Below are positions 1-8,967 of a stretch of 64,000 nucleotides of DNA, piece after piece. The DNA is taken from the NCBI RefSeq assembly GCF_023715405.1, contig NZ_JAMBOC010000003.1:176182-240181 (forward strand), given 5' to 3'. Every line of letters begins with the position of its first letter. Within the stretch, counting starts at the first letter, position 1. The translations under genes were made by a program, and so were the position numbers. Below the pieces are notes generated by a model. It was not told the DNA's origin, did no database searches, and worked only from the letters and a program-made list of their open reading frames with translations. Source of the stretch: Solibacillus isronensis. Its GTDB lineage: Bacteria; Bacillota; Bacilli; Bacillales_A; Planococcaceae.

Positions 1-12
1 GGGAAAGATGAT

Positions 13-687
13 ATGGTAAAAGACTTCGAAAAAGTAATGGAAACTCTCTCAAAAATAGATGTATTTTCCAATCCGAACAATGAGCCAGTTACGATTATTG
101 GTGAAGCAGAGAATTTGAAATGTGTAGGAATCGGGACGGACGCGGCAGTTTTTTGGTCCGAACACACCCCGGCGTATGCATTCAAACTATATGCGAAAGA
201 TAAATCAGCCAAAGTAATGGTGGAAGAAAGTGTTTACCGGAAGTTAGGCAATTCGCCTTATTTTTCAACCTGTTTTGGTTCGAACGACAATTGCCTCGTA
301 TTAAGTTACGAGGAAGGGAAGACGCTATTTGAATGTATCCTTGAAGGCATCCATATTCCGGAACAGGCGATAAATGATGTCGAAGAAGCAAGAGAATATG
401 CGCGCAGTAAGGGCCTGAATCCGCGTGATATTCATTTGAAAAATATACTGCTGCAAAACGGCAGAGCTAAAATAATCGATGTTTCCGAGTATACGATGTC
501 AGGAAATGATTGTCGATGGGAACATTTAAAAAAAGGGTATGAGCAATACTATCATTTAATAGACGGGAAATCCGTGCCGATCGGGGTAGTTGAAACCGTT
601 CGAAAGTGGTATAACAGGCGAGGGAAGAAATCATTGTCATTTGAAGAAATTACAACACCTATTTTAAAACTTTTCTTTAAAAATTGA
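13..687 (+). CDS. Small protein-kinase-like protein (YrzF/RIO-like)
   Basis: A 224-residue cytosolic protein with a reduced eukaryotic-type kinase fold. Visible are a glycine-rich loop (GIGTDAAVF, residues 39-47), a candidate ATP-binding lysine in AFKLY (K58), a catalytic-loop-like stretch RDIHLKNILL (138-147) and IDVSEY (155-160) where a DFG motif would lie. The HxxN arrangement resembles the compact Ser/Thr kinase-like proteins of Bacillales (YrzF type) more than full Hanks kinases, and no transmembrane or PASTA region follows. Activity and substrate cannot be told from sequence; a small-molecule phosphotransferase is an alternative. The ATG at 13 follows a GGGAAAG at the window edge, so the start is reasonable, but anything further upstream is outside the window. 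It is convergent with the padR gene and shares a terminator with it. Confidence 0.7.
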   Translation: MVKDFEKVMETLSKIDVFSNPNNEPVTIIGEAENLKCVGIGTDAAVFWSEHTPAYAFKLYAKDKSAKVMVEESVYRKLGNSPYFSTCFGSNDNCLVLSYEEGKTLFECILEGIHIPEQAINDVEEAREYARSKGLNPRDIHLKNILLQNGRAKIIDVSEYTMSGNDCRWEHLKKGYEQYYHLIDGKSVPIGVVETVRKWYNRRGKKSLSFEEITTPILKLFFKN

Positions 688-711
688 TAAGTTTTTTATG
701 CCAATATACAA

Positions 712-764
712 ATAAAAGCCTCGCATTTTGATGATATATTCATCTGAATGCGTGGCTTATTTAA
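712..764. terminator. Bidirectional terminator
   Basis: A 12-bp inverted repeat (716-727 with 747-758, one mismatch) is flanked by A-rich sequence on the left and T-rich sequence on the right. It sits between two convergent genes and can serve both. Confidence 0.75.
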
Positions 765-1300
765 ATAGATCCATTTCGTACTTTTTCAATCAGTGAAGAA
801 ATCCATTCACCTTCATTATTAAAACGACTTGTAAAATAGCCGGTTAAAAAATCCCCACCTTCTTTTTTAGAACCTTCCAGCTTAACTTGCATATTCAAAC
901 TTGTAATATAATCTCTTTTCTTTTCAAGCTTTTTTAATTTCTCTTCAAGAATTATAATGATTTTCGCACGATCCACAAAGTCCAGATTCATTAAACCTAC
1001 AATTGTATCTGAAAGGGAATCGGCTTTTTCAAAAAGCTGATAAATTTTGTTCGGAAGCAATGCAAGACCCTGTTCTGTAATGGCGAAAACTTGCTTATCC
1101 GGCCGGTTATCTTCTTTAATAATCTCTGTTGGCTCGATAAGTCCTTGTTTTGTCAAAGACTCGAAATGATAATAGAGCTTACTTTCCGTCAGGTTCGCCA
1201 ATTTATCAAAAGGAATCGGTTCTGACAGCTCTTTTTTTAGTTTATATGGATAACTGCTTTCTTTCGCTAACTTGCTCAATATATAAATTTGGATGGACAT
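761..1300 (-). CDS. PadR family transcriptional regulator
   Basis: A 179-residue regulator with an N-terminal winged helix-turn-helix (about residues 5-80, with the YKLKKELSEP and SKLYYHFESLTKQGLI segments and a beta-wing ending in VFAITEQGLALL) and a C-terminal helical dimerisation region rich in charged residues (about 100-175). This is the usual PadR layout and length. It lies just downstream of a YhgE/Pip membrane protein on the same strand, separated by a hairpin. PadR proteins often repress neighbouring membrane or efflux genes, so control of the upstream gene is an inference. An AGTAT/ATACT inverted repeat lies immediately upstream of its start codon. Confidence 0.85.
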   Translation of the reverse strand: MSIQIYILSKLAKESSYPYKLKKELSEPIPFDKLANLTESKLYYHFESLTKQGLIEPTEIIKEDNRPDKQVFAITEQGLALLPNKIYQLFEKADSLSDTIVGLMNLDFVDRAKIIIILEEKLKKLEKKRDYITSLNMQVKLEGSKKEGGDFLTGYFTSRFNNEGEWISSLIEKVRNGSI

Positions 1301-1316
1301 AGTATTCTCCTATACT
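1301..1316. promoter_or_regulatory. Possible PadR operator (AGTAT-N6-ATACT)
   Basis: An inverted repeat AGTAT-TCTCCT-ATACT abuts the padR start codon. It overlaps the ribosome binding site region of the minus-strand gene. The AGTAT core recurs upstream of the YhgE/Pip gene, which suggests a shared operator. Confidence 0.35.
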
Positions 1317-1342
1317 TTATACATTTTAATTTCCGCTACATA

Positions 1343-1382
1343 AATACAACTCGTGCCTGAAAATAGCACGAGTTGTATTTTT
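1343..1382. terminator. Terminator hairpin between YhgE/Pip gene and padR
   Basis: A perfect 14-bp stem (1343-1356 with 1366-1379) with a 9-base loop. The T-run is better on the plus side than on the minus side, so for the minus-strand genes it may only attenuate read-through from the membrane-protein gene into padR. Confidence 0.6.
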
Positions 1383-1398
1383 CCTTAGTTTAACAAAG

Positions 1399-2583
1399 TT
1401 ATGCGATAACTTCATCCGCTTTTTTTAAAGAAGCTGGTTGTTCAGCCGGTGCATCAACTGGCAGCGGCTTATGGAAGATCCAAACAATAAGGACATTAAT
1501 AAGCATTGCTCCGACACCTACTGCAGCTAATCCCCATAGGTAAGGGCCAGGGCTGATCGAACCGAACATAATCGCTAAATATGATTGAACCGAATGGTAC
1601 ATCGGTGTAATATAGCTGAACCATTCATATGGTGCGTACATCATATCACGTGGAATTGTTGCGCCATTTGCCAATGTTTGCATTAGCAGAATCGGAATGT
1701 TAAGAATCATACCGCCTTCACCAAGGATAAATATTGGAATTGCACAAACATTAAATGCAGCCATATACAATAAAATCTGCTGACCGGCTACAGGCAACAA
1801 TACTGCCATGTCGACATCTGCAATTGAAAAGGCAACAGTTAATGAAGCAATAGTTGAAAGTACTGCAATCATTAATGCAGTCAATTGTACATACATAAAT
1901 AATCGTGTTTTGCTCGCTTTACCACGGCTCGCTTTAAATGAACCGACTAACTGCATTCCTGCAATCATTGCACCTACATAACAAGCCATTGTTAAAAACA
2001 TTGGCAGCATACTGTTATGCATTCCCGTTGGCACATCATTCATAATGACATAGTTTCCAGTGTAGCTGTTTTCGATTTGCGCAGCCATTTCAGCAGCCTG
2101 TTCTTCAGGAAGGTTAAAATTCATTAAAATGCCTTGAGCTGTTTGCTGTGAGAAATTTGCACTTAATTCGCTATTAATCTGAGTAACTACAGATGACATA
2201 GAAGATGAAACCATTGTTGATGAAGCTTCATTTACTGTGAAATCAATGTTAGTACCTTTACCGCTCTGTGCATCCGCCGAAAAGTTTTCAGGGATATGAA
2301 TAACTAATGCAAGTTCATTGTGCTCTAAGTCTTTCAGAGCCTGTTTATTTGTTAAGTCTGTTTCGATTGTCTTAAATGGTAAGCTTTCACCTAGCTGACC
2401 TGCAATCTGATTGCCAGCTTCGCCTTTGTCGTCATTTACGATGGCAATTTTTAATTCATCCATATTGCCGGGTATTGCTGTATATCCAGGTAAAAAGATT
2501 CCGAGCATCGCTACCGCATAAAATATTCCCATAAAAATAGAAGCAATTGCTCCTTGTGATTTTAAAAATTGTTTAAATTTCAC
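1399..2583 (-). CDS. YhgE/Pip-type ABC-2-like membrane protein
   Basis: A 394-residue membrane protein. A transmembrane helix at about residues 16-36 is followed by an extracytoplasmic domain (about 37-190) and a block of roughly five hydrophobic helices (about 195-370), then a short charged tail. This is the YhgE/Pip architecture (ABC-2-related membrane domain, phage infection protein family). Members in other Gram-positives serve as phage receptors, as parts of type VII secretion or as exporters; the role here is unknown. It is shorter than the large Pip proteins (about 900 residues), matching the compact YhgE class. The paired padR gene downstream suggests regulated expression. Confidence 0.75.
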   Translation of the reverse strand: MKFKQFLKSQGAIASIFMGIFYAVAMLGIFLPGYTAIPGNMDELKIAIVNDDKGEAGNQIAGQLGESLPFKTIETDLTNKQALKDLEHNELALVIHIPENFSADAQSGKGTNIDFTVNEASSTMVSSSMSSVVTQINSELSANFSQQTAQGILMNFNLPEEQAAEMAAQIENSYTGNYVIMNDVPTGMHNSMLPMFLTMACYVGAMIAGMQLVGSFKASRGKASKTRLFMYVQLTALMIAVLSTIASLTVAFSIADVDMAVLLPVAGQQILLYMAAFNVCAIPIFILGEGGMILNIPILLMQTLANGATIPRDMMYAPYEWFSYITPMYHSVQSYLAIMFGSISPGPYLWGLAAVGVGAMLINVLIVWIFHKPLPVDAPAEQPASLKKADEVIA

Positions 2584-2616
2584 GTATTGTTTCCTCTCTT
2601 ATACAAACATTAATTC

Positions 2617-2651
2617 GAGTACTCTAATTGAAGTACTTTGCTTTTAGTATT
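2617..2651. promoter_or_regulatory. Candidate operator: AGTACT/AGTATT triplet with 14-bp spacing
   Basis: The motif AGTACT occurs at 2618-2623 and 2632-2637 and AGTATT at 2646-2651, a constant 14-bp step, 35-70 bp upstream of the YhgE/Pip start codon. The first two are centres of 8-bp palindromes (GAGTACTC and AAGTACTT). A PadR dimer or multimer is the natural candidate binder. Confidence 0.4.
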
Positions 2652-2838
2652 CTATAATATTAATGATTTACCTGTAAAGTAATAAGTTGGTCAGAAATAT
2701 TACGATAATGTGAACGGTTAGAATGAGCATTTAATTTACCCATGGAAAATATCTGTCATAAAAATTTTAAAAGTTCTGTAACTTTTACACTCTTTTCCAG
2801 TCTAATTCAATACAAAGTATGGAAAGGGAGGGGTTTAC

Positions 2839-4971
2839 ATGAAAAACGGCAAACTTTTCGGTATAGGGCTTGTCGCGTCACTTGTAGCGGTTTTGGCACT
2901 CGGATATTTTATGTTCGCTAAAAATACGGAAGTGCAGGCAACAGGTATTTTATTCGAAGGGGAAACGTATTCAATTACGTTAAAGCAGCCAATTAGGGAA
3001 AAAAGTTTAACAGATGGGTCCATTATAGTTGTCGATGAAAACGGCAATAACGCTAAAGTGAACTTTTCAGTTGATAAAGCCGGGACTGCTTTATCTGTCG
3101 AAGGGCTTAGCGTAGGGAAGTACACACTCGAAATTAAGCAAACCGCATACGCGAAAAATGCAAAGTCGCAGCAGGAACAGTCAGTAGCACTTGAAGTTGT
3201 AAGGAAAGTGGAAAAACTTACTACAACAGAAGATTTAAAAGATTACTTCAGGGCGTTTGTAGCACAAGAAAATGCGGTATCGAGTCGCTTTAATGATATG
3301 GTGGTTGAAGAATCGGCGATGTCGATGGAAAACAAAGATTCAGGCAGTGGTGGGCCGAGTCACTCTACAACAAACAACCAGGTTGAAGGGATTGAAGAAG
3401 GTGACATTACAATTACGGACGGCCACTCGATTTATACGATTGTCGACAATAAAGTAGTCATTGTTGATGCTAAAACTATGAGTGTAGTAAAGCGTTTAAA
3501 GGTTGGCAAAGATATTTATCCATCGCATTTAATGCTGCATAATCAAACATTAATTATCGGATACACACAGTATGTGGAAACACAAAGAGAGCCGTATTAT
3601 GACGGGAAATCTGTTACGAAAATTGCTTTCTATGATGTGAAAGATGCTAAAAATCCTACATTAGTACGCGAAGTGGGGCATGACGGGGATATTACAAGTC
3701 TCCGTAAAACAGGCAGCTATTTGTATGTTGTATCAAGTCGTATGCCGAACTACTGGCTGCTGCAGGAAACACCGGATGTAGAGCTTCGTCCATCTACGTA
3801 CGATGGGGAAAAGGAAACTGTTATGCCGGTTGATAAAATTCGCATGCTGCCTGAAAGCAATGAACCGAATTATTTGATCGTTTCAGCAATCGATATGAGC
3901 AATGTAAAGTCGAACGCATGGAAAACAGAGAGCTTCCTAGGTAATAGTGGGCAATTGTACATGTCAGAAAACGCAATCTATATTGCATCGATGAATCATT
4001 ATCGTTTCGGACCAGTAATGGAAAGTACATCTCTTGAAGACACGGTATCTAGTACAATGCCGGTGAGCCAAAACGATGAAACGAATATTTATAAAATTTC
4101 TATTGATAAAACAGCGGTGAAAATGACAGCACAAGGTAAAGTTCCTGGTTCTGTATTAAATCAATTCTCAATGGATGAGCATGATGGGCATGTCCGTATC
4201 GCTACTACAGAAGGCAGTGCATGGGGAACAACAGCCAATTCGAAAAACAATCTCTTCATTTTGGATGGAAACTTAAAACAAGTAGGTGCGGTCAAGGATT
4301 TGGCGAAGGGGGAACGCATTTACTCTGCTCGCTTTATGGGAGACAAAGCGTATTTAGTGACATTTAAGGAAACAGACCCGCTCTTTGTTATTGATACGAA
4401 AAATCCGACAGCGCCGAAAGTGTTAGGGGAGCTGAAAATTCCAGGCTTCAGTAATTACTTGCATCCAATTGGCGAAAATCACTTGTTAGGTATTGGTTAC
4501 GATACGGAAGTGAAGATGGAGGAAGGTTCAAAAGAGCCGGTTGTCTATACAAAAGGAATGAAACTGAGCCTGTTTGATGTGACGGATTTCAATAACCCGA
4601 AAGAACAGCAGGCGGTTGTAATAGGAGGTCGCGGTACTTATTCACCTGTACAGTATGACCATAAAGCACTGTTCAGAGATTCGCGTCAAAACTATTACGG
4701 CTTCCCGGTTACGATTTACTCGCCAACAGATGAGGAAGACCAGCTGAAATATGAAGGAACAGGTGCTCATATTTACAAAGTGACACCTAAAGGAATTGAG
4801 CTTGCAGCGGATATGATCGAAAAGGCACGTCCTGGTGAACAATATGAAGATTCGTATAATGTTGTACAGCGTCTTCTTTATATTGATGATGAGCTATTTA
4901 CAGTATCACGTTCAAAAGTGACGAGCTTCAACGGTAAAACATTAGAAAAGCAAAAAATGGTAGGTTTCTAA
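2839..4971 (+). CDS. Membrane-anchored beta-propeller domain protein
   Basis: A 710-residue exported protein. An uncleaved signal anchor is likely (residues 7-27, hydrophobic and without a clear AxA site), followed by an Ig-like/SbsA-type domain (about 35-122), a linker rich in S/G/N, and a long C-terminal region (about 180-710) with repeated hydrophobic strands such as LYVVSSRMPNYW and HLLGIGYDTEV, typical of the bacterial secreted beta-propeller family (Beta_propel). The function of this family is unknown; surface binding or envelope scaffolding is plausible. GGAAAGGGAGGGG lies 7-20 bp upstream of the ATG, and a strong terminator follows, so it is probably monocistronic. Confidence 0.8.
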   Translation: MKNGKLFGIGLVASLVAVLALGYFMFAKNTEVQATGILFEGETYSITLKQPIREKSLTDGSIIVVDENGNNAKVNFSVDKAGTALSVEGLSVGKYTLEIKQTAYAKNAKSQQEQSVALEVVRKVEKLTTTEDLKDYFRAFVAQENAVSSRFNDMVVEESAMSMENKDSGSGGPSHSTTNNQVEGIEEGDITITDGHSIYTIVDNKVVIVDAKTMSVVKRLKVGKDIYPSHLMLHNQTLIIGYTQYVETQREPYYDGKSVTKIAFYDVKDAKNPTLVREVGHDGDITSLRKTGSYLYVVSSRMPNYWLLQETPDVELRPSTYDGEKETVMPVDKIRMLPESNEPNYLIVSAIDMSNVKSNAWKTESFLGNSGQLYMSENAIYIASMNHYRFGPVMESTSLEDTVSSTMPVSQNDETNIYKISIDKTAVKMTAQGKVPGSVLNQFSMDEHDGHVRIATTEGSAWGTTANSKNNLFILDGNLKQVGAVKDLAKGERIYSARFMGDKAYLVTFKETDPLFVIDTKNPTAPKVLGELKIPGFSNYLHPIGENHLLGIGYDTEVKMEEGSKEPVVYTKGMKLSLFDVTDFNNPKEQQAVVIGGRGTYSPVQYDHKALFRDSRQNYYGFPVTIYSPTDEEDQLKYEGTGAHIYKVTPKGIELAADMIEKARPGEQYEDSYNVVQRLLYIDDELFTVSRSKVTSFNGKTLEKQKMVGF

Positions 4972-4980
4972 TAAAGATTC

Positions 4981-5019
4981 AACCACAAGCACAGGTGGAA
5001 CTGTGCTTGTGGTTTTTTT
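4981..5019 (+). terminator. Rho-independent terminator
   Basis: A perfect 14-bp stem (4981-4994 with 5001-5014), a 6-base loop and a T-run directly after the beta-propeller gene. Confidence 0.9.
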
Positions 5020-5054
5020 CATGTCCTGAAAAAATTTAAAGGGGGTATTCAGGA

Positions 5055-5097
5055 TTTCTTAAGAATTTCTTAATATTTAGCCTTTCTAAATATTAAG
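5055..5097. promoter_or_regulatory. Repeat-rich operator region of the MacB-type ABC operon
   Basis: TTTCTTAA occurs twice as a direct repeat with an 11-bp step (5055 and 5066). It overlaps a 7-1-7 palindrome (5059-5073). A perfect 12-bp inverted repeat with a 5-base spacer follows (5069-5080 with 5086-5097). An 11-bp direct-repeat step is typical of OmpR-type response regulators, but no two-component pair is encoded nearby. Confidence 0.45.
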
Positions 5098-5138
5098 ATT
5101 TGCCCTTTACACTGAAGTTAAGTGAAAAGGAGTGAACG

Positions 5139-5840
5139 ATGATGATTAAAGTAACGAACTTACAACATACATTTTCCATCGGTAAACGCGGAAAGGAAAG
5201 ACAGGTTCCGGTACTGAGAGATGTATCATTTGATGTTAAGAAGGGGGAAATCGTGGCAGTCGTCGGGAAAAGCGGATCGGGTAAATCAACACTGCTTCAG
5301 ATTTTGGCAGGCTTTATGAAGCCGGAACACGGTTCGATTGTAGTAAACGCACAGGAAATTGCGGCATTTAATGAAATTCAGAGTGCAAAATTCCGTTTAG
5401 AAAACTTCGGCTTTATTTTTCAAAACTTTCAGCTCATGCCAAGTCTGACGGCATTTGAAAATATTGAATTGCCTTTAAAACTGCAAGGGATGAACGTATC
5501 TGAGCGCAGAAAAAGGGTTGAAGTGATCATGAAAAAGGTCGGGTTAACTGAGGTGACGGACCATTATCCGAATGAACTATCAGGCGGGCAACAACAGCGG
5601 GTTAGTATTGCGCGTGCCCTTGTGACCAATGCACCGATTTTGTTGGCCGATGAGCCGACAGGAAGCCTCGATTCAGAGACAGAGCAGGATATTTTAATGC
5701 TTATTCAGCAGCTGAACCGCGAATTGGATTTAACATTTATTATTATTACGCATGATGAGGAAGTAGCGATGATTGCGGACAAGCGCTTCCGCATGCATGA
5801 CGGTCAATTAGTGAAAGAAGGGGAACACAATGCTATTTAA
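5139..5840 (+). CDS. MacB-type ABC transporter ATP-binding protein
   Basis: A 233-residue ATPase of the MacB/LolD class. Walker [10 protein letters not shown] is at 43-51, a Q-loop in [13 protein letters not shown] around 95, the signature LSGGQQQR at 147-154 and Walker B ILLADEP at 167-173, followed by the H-loop in ITHD. The [20 protein letters not shown] stretch is the usual mark of this class, which pairs with FtsX-fold permeases for lipoprotein or peptide export and antimicrobial resistance rather than import. Two ATGs (5139, 5142) follow AAAGGAG. The coding end overlaps the permease start by 11 bp, indicating translational coupling. Confidence 0.93.
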   Translation: MMIKVTNLQHTFSIGKRGKERQVPVLRDVSFDVKKGEIVAVVGKSGSGKSTLLQILAGFMKPEHGSIVVNAQEIAAFNEIQSAKFRLENFGFIFQNFQLMPSLTAFENIELPLKLQGMNVSERRKRVEVIMKKVGLTEVTDHYPNELSGGQQQRVSIARALVTNAPILLADEPTGSLDSETEQDILMLIQQLNRELDLTFIIITHDEEVAMIADKRFRMHDGQLVKEGEHNAI

Positions 5841-7158
5841 AGATCAGGTAAATTTTGTGATGCAGCATATTAAGAAAAATAAGCTGAGAGTATTTATGAC
5901 AGTACTTGCCGCAACAATGGGCTGTGCGTTTTTAATCGTGCTTGCCTCAATCGGCTTTGGATTACAGGATTCAATTGAAGATGAGATTCTATCGAGTGAA
6001 ACGGTGACACAAATTGAAGTGCTTGGCAGCCAAGCGCTGTTTACTGAAGAGGAAGTAGCAGATATTGAAGCAGTAGAAAATGTACAAACGGTGTTAAAAA
6101 CAACAAGTGTGGATGCTAATGTAGCAGGCTATATGGGGGACCGTGATACGTCTACATCAATACGTTTAGTGGACTTTACTGATTATGCATCGGTAGCGAA
6201 ACCGTTATCGGAAGGGAAATATCCTGAAAACGAAAGAGAAATTATTGTTGGTTATCATTTCGGCCAATCATTATTGAATGAAGCGGACCGCAAATTAATT
6301 GAGGAAAAATCAAAGGCAGCAGAAGCGGAAGGCACTTATTACGACGGTGCTGAAGAAGGGTACAAGGAGTCGCTTATCGGCAAGGAAGTGGAGATTGCTC
6401 TAAGTACACATGAACAGCCGGATGTACTGTCAGAGCGTATGACGTATACGATTGTCGGTGTTATGCCAAAGCCGTCATACGAATGGGCAACTGAAAACAG
6501 AATTTATATGATGGATGAGCAACGTGAAGTAATTGAAGATATGTATAGCCAAGTAATTGCTGATGTAGAGGTAGCTAGCGATTTTCAGCTGTTTTCTGAA
6601 CGCTTCGATATTTATGCAAAAAGCTTGGAATATGTAAAGCCGATTTTAGAAGAGCTACGCGGAAAAGGCTACGGTGTGTATTCCGTTACTGAACAGCTGG
6701 ATGAGTTAAATGTCTTTTTCCTAGTGTTGAAAGCAGGACTTGTTTTTGTTGGAACAATCGCAGTACTGATCGCATCCATCGGAATTTTCAATACGATGAC
6801 AATGGCGGTGACAGAACGTACGCGTGAGATTGGTGTATTAAAAGCAATTGGAGCCAGCCCAAAACTGATTCAACGACTGTTTTTAATGGAAAGTGCGTTT
6901 ATCGGAGTTATTGGAACAGTTCTTGCAATTGCAATTTCATATATTGTAAGCTTTGCATCGAATGCGCTATTGCCGCTTATTTTAAAGGCAGCAACAGGAG
7001 AAGATGGATTCAACAATGTACAATTCTCAGCGATCCCATGGCAGCTCGTAGTGATTGCTGCTGCGATCAGTATCGGCGTGGCGATGATTTCAGGTTTGCG
7101 CCCGGCACGTAAAGCAACGAAAATTGAAGTAATGCAGGCGTTAAGACAGGAATTATAA
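5830..7158 (+). CDS. MacB/FtsX-type ABC transporter permease
   Basis: A 442-residue permease. It has one N-terminal transmembrane helix (about 18-42), a large extracytoplasmic MacB-type periplasmic core-like domain (about 45-290) and three C-terminal helices (about 300-322, 350-385, 400-425) around the FtsX signature region TERTREIGVLKAIGAS. The tail R-P-A-R-K-A-T-KIEVMQALR is the standard cytoplasmic coupling end. With the preceding ATPase it forms a complete half-transporter operon. The substrate is unknown; peptide antibiotics, lipids or surface peptides are common in this class. A terminator follows at 7220. Confidence 0.92.
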   Translation: MLFKDQVNFVMQHIKKNKLRVFMTVLAATMGCAFLIVLASIGFGLQDSIEDEILSSETVTQIEVLGSQALFTEEEVADIEAVENVQTVLKTTSVDANVAGYMGDRDTSTSIRLVDFTDYASVAKPLSEGKYPENEREIIVGYHFGQSLLNEADRKLIEEKSKAAEAEGTYYDGAEEGYKESLIGKEVEIALSTHEQPDVLSERMTYTIVGVMPKPSYEWATENRIYMMDEQREVIEDMYSQVIADVEVASDFQLFSERFDIYAKSLEYVKPILEELRGKGYGVYSVTEQLDELNVFFLVLKAGLVFVGTIAVLIASIGIFNTMTMAVTERTREIGVLKAIGASPKLIQRLFLMESAFIGVIGTVLAIAISYIVSFASNALLPLILKAATGEDGFNNVQFSAIPWQLVVIAAAISIGVAMISGLRPARKATKIEVMQALRQEL

Positions 7159-7219
7159 AAAACTATATGCCGTTGTAAAATAAGTACATTAAGATTAATA
7201 AAATAAATAAATTTAAGGG

Positions 7220-7257
7220 CCAAACATATTTTAGTTGATGAATATGTTTGGTCTTTT
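7220..7257 (+). terminator. Terminator of the ABC operon
   Basis: A perfect 11-bp stem (7220-7230 with 7241-7251) followed by TCTTTTT. Confidence 0.85.
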
Positions 7258-7260
7258 TAA

Positions 7261-7517
7261 ATTCTCAGGAGATACGTTGTGGATAGGAAGCAGATTGATG
7301 AACAGTAGAAAGTGTTAGAGTAAACCCGTATAATACTTATTCAATGCAGGTCGGTTACAGCTCATTTGCAGGTGATGGCCAATGCAATAGCATCAAGAAC
7401 ACCTCTTTTTAAATGCTTACCCGAATATCTGCTATTACAACGCTCAGCAGTTCTTCCGTATAAAAGAGCAAGTTACGGTTCCATATAATGGAGAAAGTTT
7501 CATAACCAACGAGAATA
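7261..7517. other. Intergenic stretch, no recognisable gene
   Basis: No convincing ORF, RNA or promoter was found. A short open frame around 7339-7490 gives no recognised family and has no ribosome binding site; it may be gene debris. Confidence 0.4.
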
Positions 7518-7757
7518 GGCTGGGACATAAAAGAAGTACTGTTGAATAAGAGGAAAAACCTTATTAAGAAACAGATATTTTATAAAATTGATTGGAATGA
7601 AGGGCGACTCCTACGGAAACAGCACGACGCCTGAGACTACAGGCTCAGGCCGTGCTCGTGGAAAGCGTCCCGGAATGGAAATCAATTTTTAACGAACAGC
7701 AAAAAAATGCTATTTTTCTCAAAGAGAAAAATAGCATTTTTGGGCTATGTCCCAGCC
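7518..7757. repeat. MITE/REP-like 240-bp element with 12-bp terminal inverted repeats
   Basis: The ends are perfect inverted repeats: GGCTGGGACATA at 7518-7529 and TATGTCCCAGCC at 7746-7757. Inside are an imperfect hairpin (about 7590-7690; arms include AGCACG/CGTGCT, GCCTGAG/CTCAGGC and outer ATTGATT/AATCAAT) resembling the GCGACTCCTNCGG...GGAAAGCGTCC repeats scattered in Bacillales genomes, and a perfect 18-bp hairpin with an AAA loop (7703-7720 with 7724-7741). No ORF is present, so it would have to be non-autonomous. The last hairpin may also terminate the adjacent ROK gene. Confidence 0.65.
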
Positions 7758-7764
7758 GCTTCTT

Positions 7765-8967
7765 TTAGATGATCGTTCCCGCACAATCATCTGCAGGTAG
7801 ATGATTTTTTGATAAATCTAAGCGCAGCTCGGGAACTTTCAGAAAGCTCTTGATGGCAAGGGCACATGCTCCCATCGCACATGCATCTTTGCCAAGATCC
7901 GAAAGCTTCAATTCACGGTACTGGCTGACCGAAGACTTCAACAGGCTTTTAATGCGATCGATGGCGCCGGGATACATTTTCAGCACCTGGCTATTGAGTA
8001 CAATTGTTTCGGGGTTATAAAGATTGATAATATTATTCAATCCAATTGCCAGAAATTTAAAGAATTCATTAATTTTTCGGATTATAACCGGATCTTTAGC
8101 TGCAAGCCAGCTTTCCACATCTTCGTAACTGAGATTGCTCTTGTTTTTGAGAGTGGCGAGATCCTGCAGGAACCTTGCTTCTGAAGCATACATTTCCCAG
8201 CAGCCTTTATTGCCGCAAGTGCAGAGCTTACCGTCTGGAACAACAATCATATGGCCCATTTCGCCAGCAAATCCGTTATAGCCTTTCAAAAGTTCGCCTT
8301 CCATGATGATACCAAGTCCCATGCCAGAATACATAGAAATAGACAAAAGGTTTTCGCTGTCCTGGGATTTAAAGACTTTTTCAGCAAAAGCCGATGCATT
8401 GGCATTGTTCTCGATTAGCACGGATACACCGGTTTCTTTTTCGAGATCGACTTTCAGGTCCTTGTCACGCCATTGGTGCTGAGGGACAAAAAAAGCTTTC
8501 TCGTTTTTTCCCACAGTGCCATGAACGCCGATGACTGCGCCGATTAAACCGTAGCGGCTGTCCGAACATTGAGCCTGAAATTTAATGATTTGCGTAGCCA
8601 GTAGTTCCACAACGGTTTCGTAATTTGAAGTCTCCAACGGAATAATTTCAGTATGTACAGGATAGCCGAGTAAGTCGGAAAGAATATATGTGATATTCTT
8701 ATGATCCAGATCGATGCCTAGTGCAAAACCATTTTGACGGTTTAATGACAGCATGACGGGACGTCTCCCTACATTATGGTGCTCCTGATGCATTTCATAA
8801 ATCAGCTCTTCATCTAGCAGATCTGCTACCTGCACGGATATTGTGGCTTTGTTCAAGCCAACCTTTTTTGACAGGTCGGCTCTGGAAATCATGCCATGTT
8901 CGATGATTTGCTGCAGAATCAAACCTCTGTTTATCTGTTTTATATAAGATCCGTCTACCGTAACCAT
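7765..8967 (-). CDS. ROK family transcriptional regulator (NagC/XylR type)
   Basis: A 400-residue repressor-like protein. It has an N-terminal winged HTH (about 15-59, RADLSKKVGLNKATISVQV), then a ROK sugar-kinase fold with the ENNAN motif (186-190), a zinc site formed by H239 and the CTCGNKGC cluster (C249, C251, C256), and the GEMGH motif. Such proteins sense a sugar or sugar phosphate and repress a catabolic operon. It is divergent from the AraC-led sugar operon and probably controls it. The start at 8967 is chosen because GGAGGA lies 7 bp upstream; the earlier in-frame ATG at 8982 overlaps that site. Confidence 0.9.
   Translation of the reverse strand: MVTVDGSYIKQINRGLILQQIIEHGMISRADLSKKVGLNKATISVQVADLLDEELIYEMHQEHHNVGRRPVMLSLNRQNGFALGIDLDHKNITYILSDLLGYPVHTEIIPLETSNYETVVELLATQIIKFQAQCSDSRYGLIGAVIGVHGTVGKNEKAFFVPQHQWRDKDLKVDLEKETGVSVLIENNANASAFAEKVFKSQDSENLLSISMYSGMGLGIIMEGELLKGYNGFAGEMGHMIVVPDGKLCTCGNKGCWEMYASEARFLQDLATLKNKSNLSYEDVESWLAAKDPVIIRKINEFFKFLAIGLNNIINLYNPETIVLNSQVLKMYPGAIDRIKSLLKSSVSQYRELKLSDLGKDACAMGACALAIKSFLKVPELRLDLSKNHLPADDCAGTII

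Noticed and set aside
7158..7765. Insertion sequence
   Set aside because: No transposase frame is present between the terminal inverted repeats; the element is far too short, so it is listed as a MITE-like repeat.
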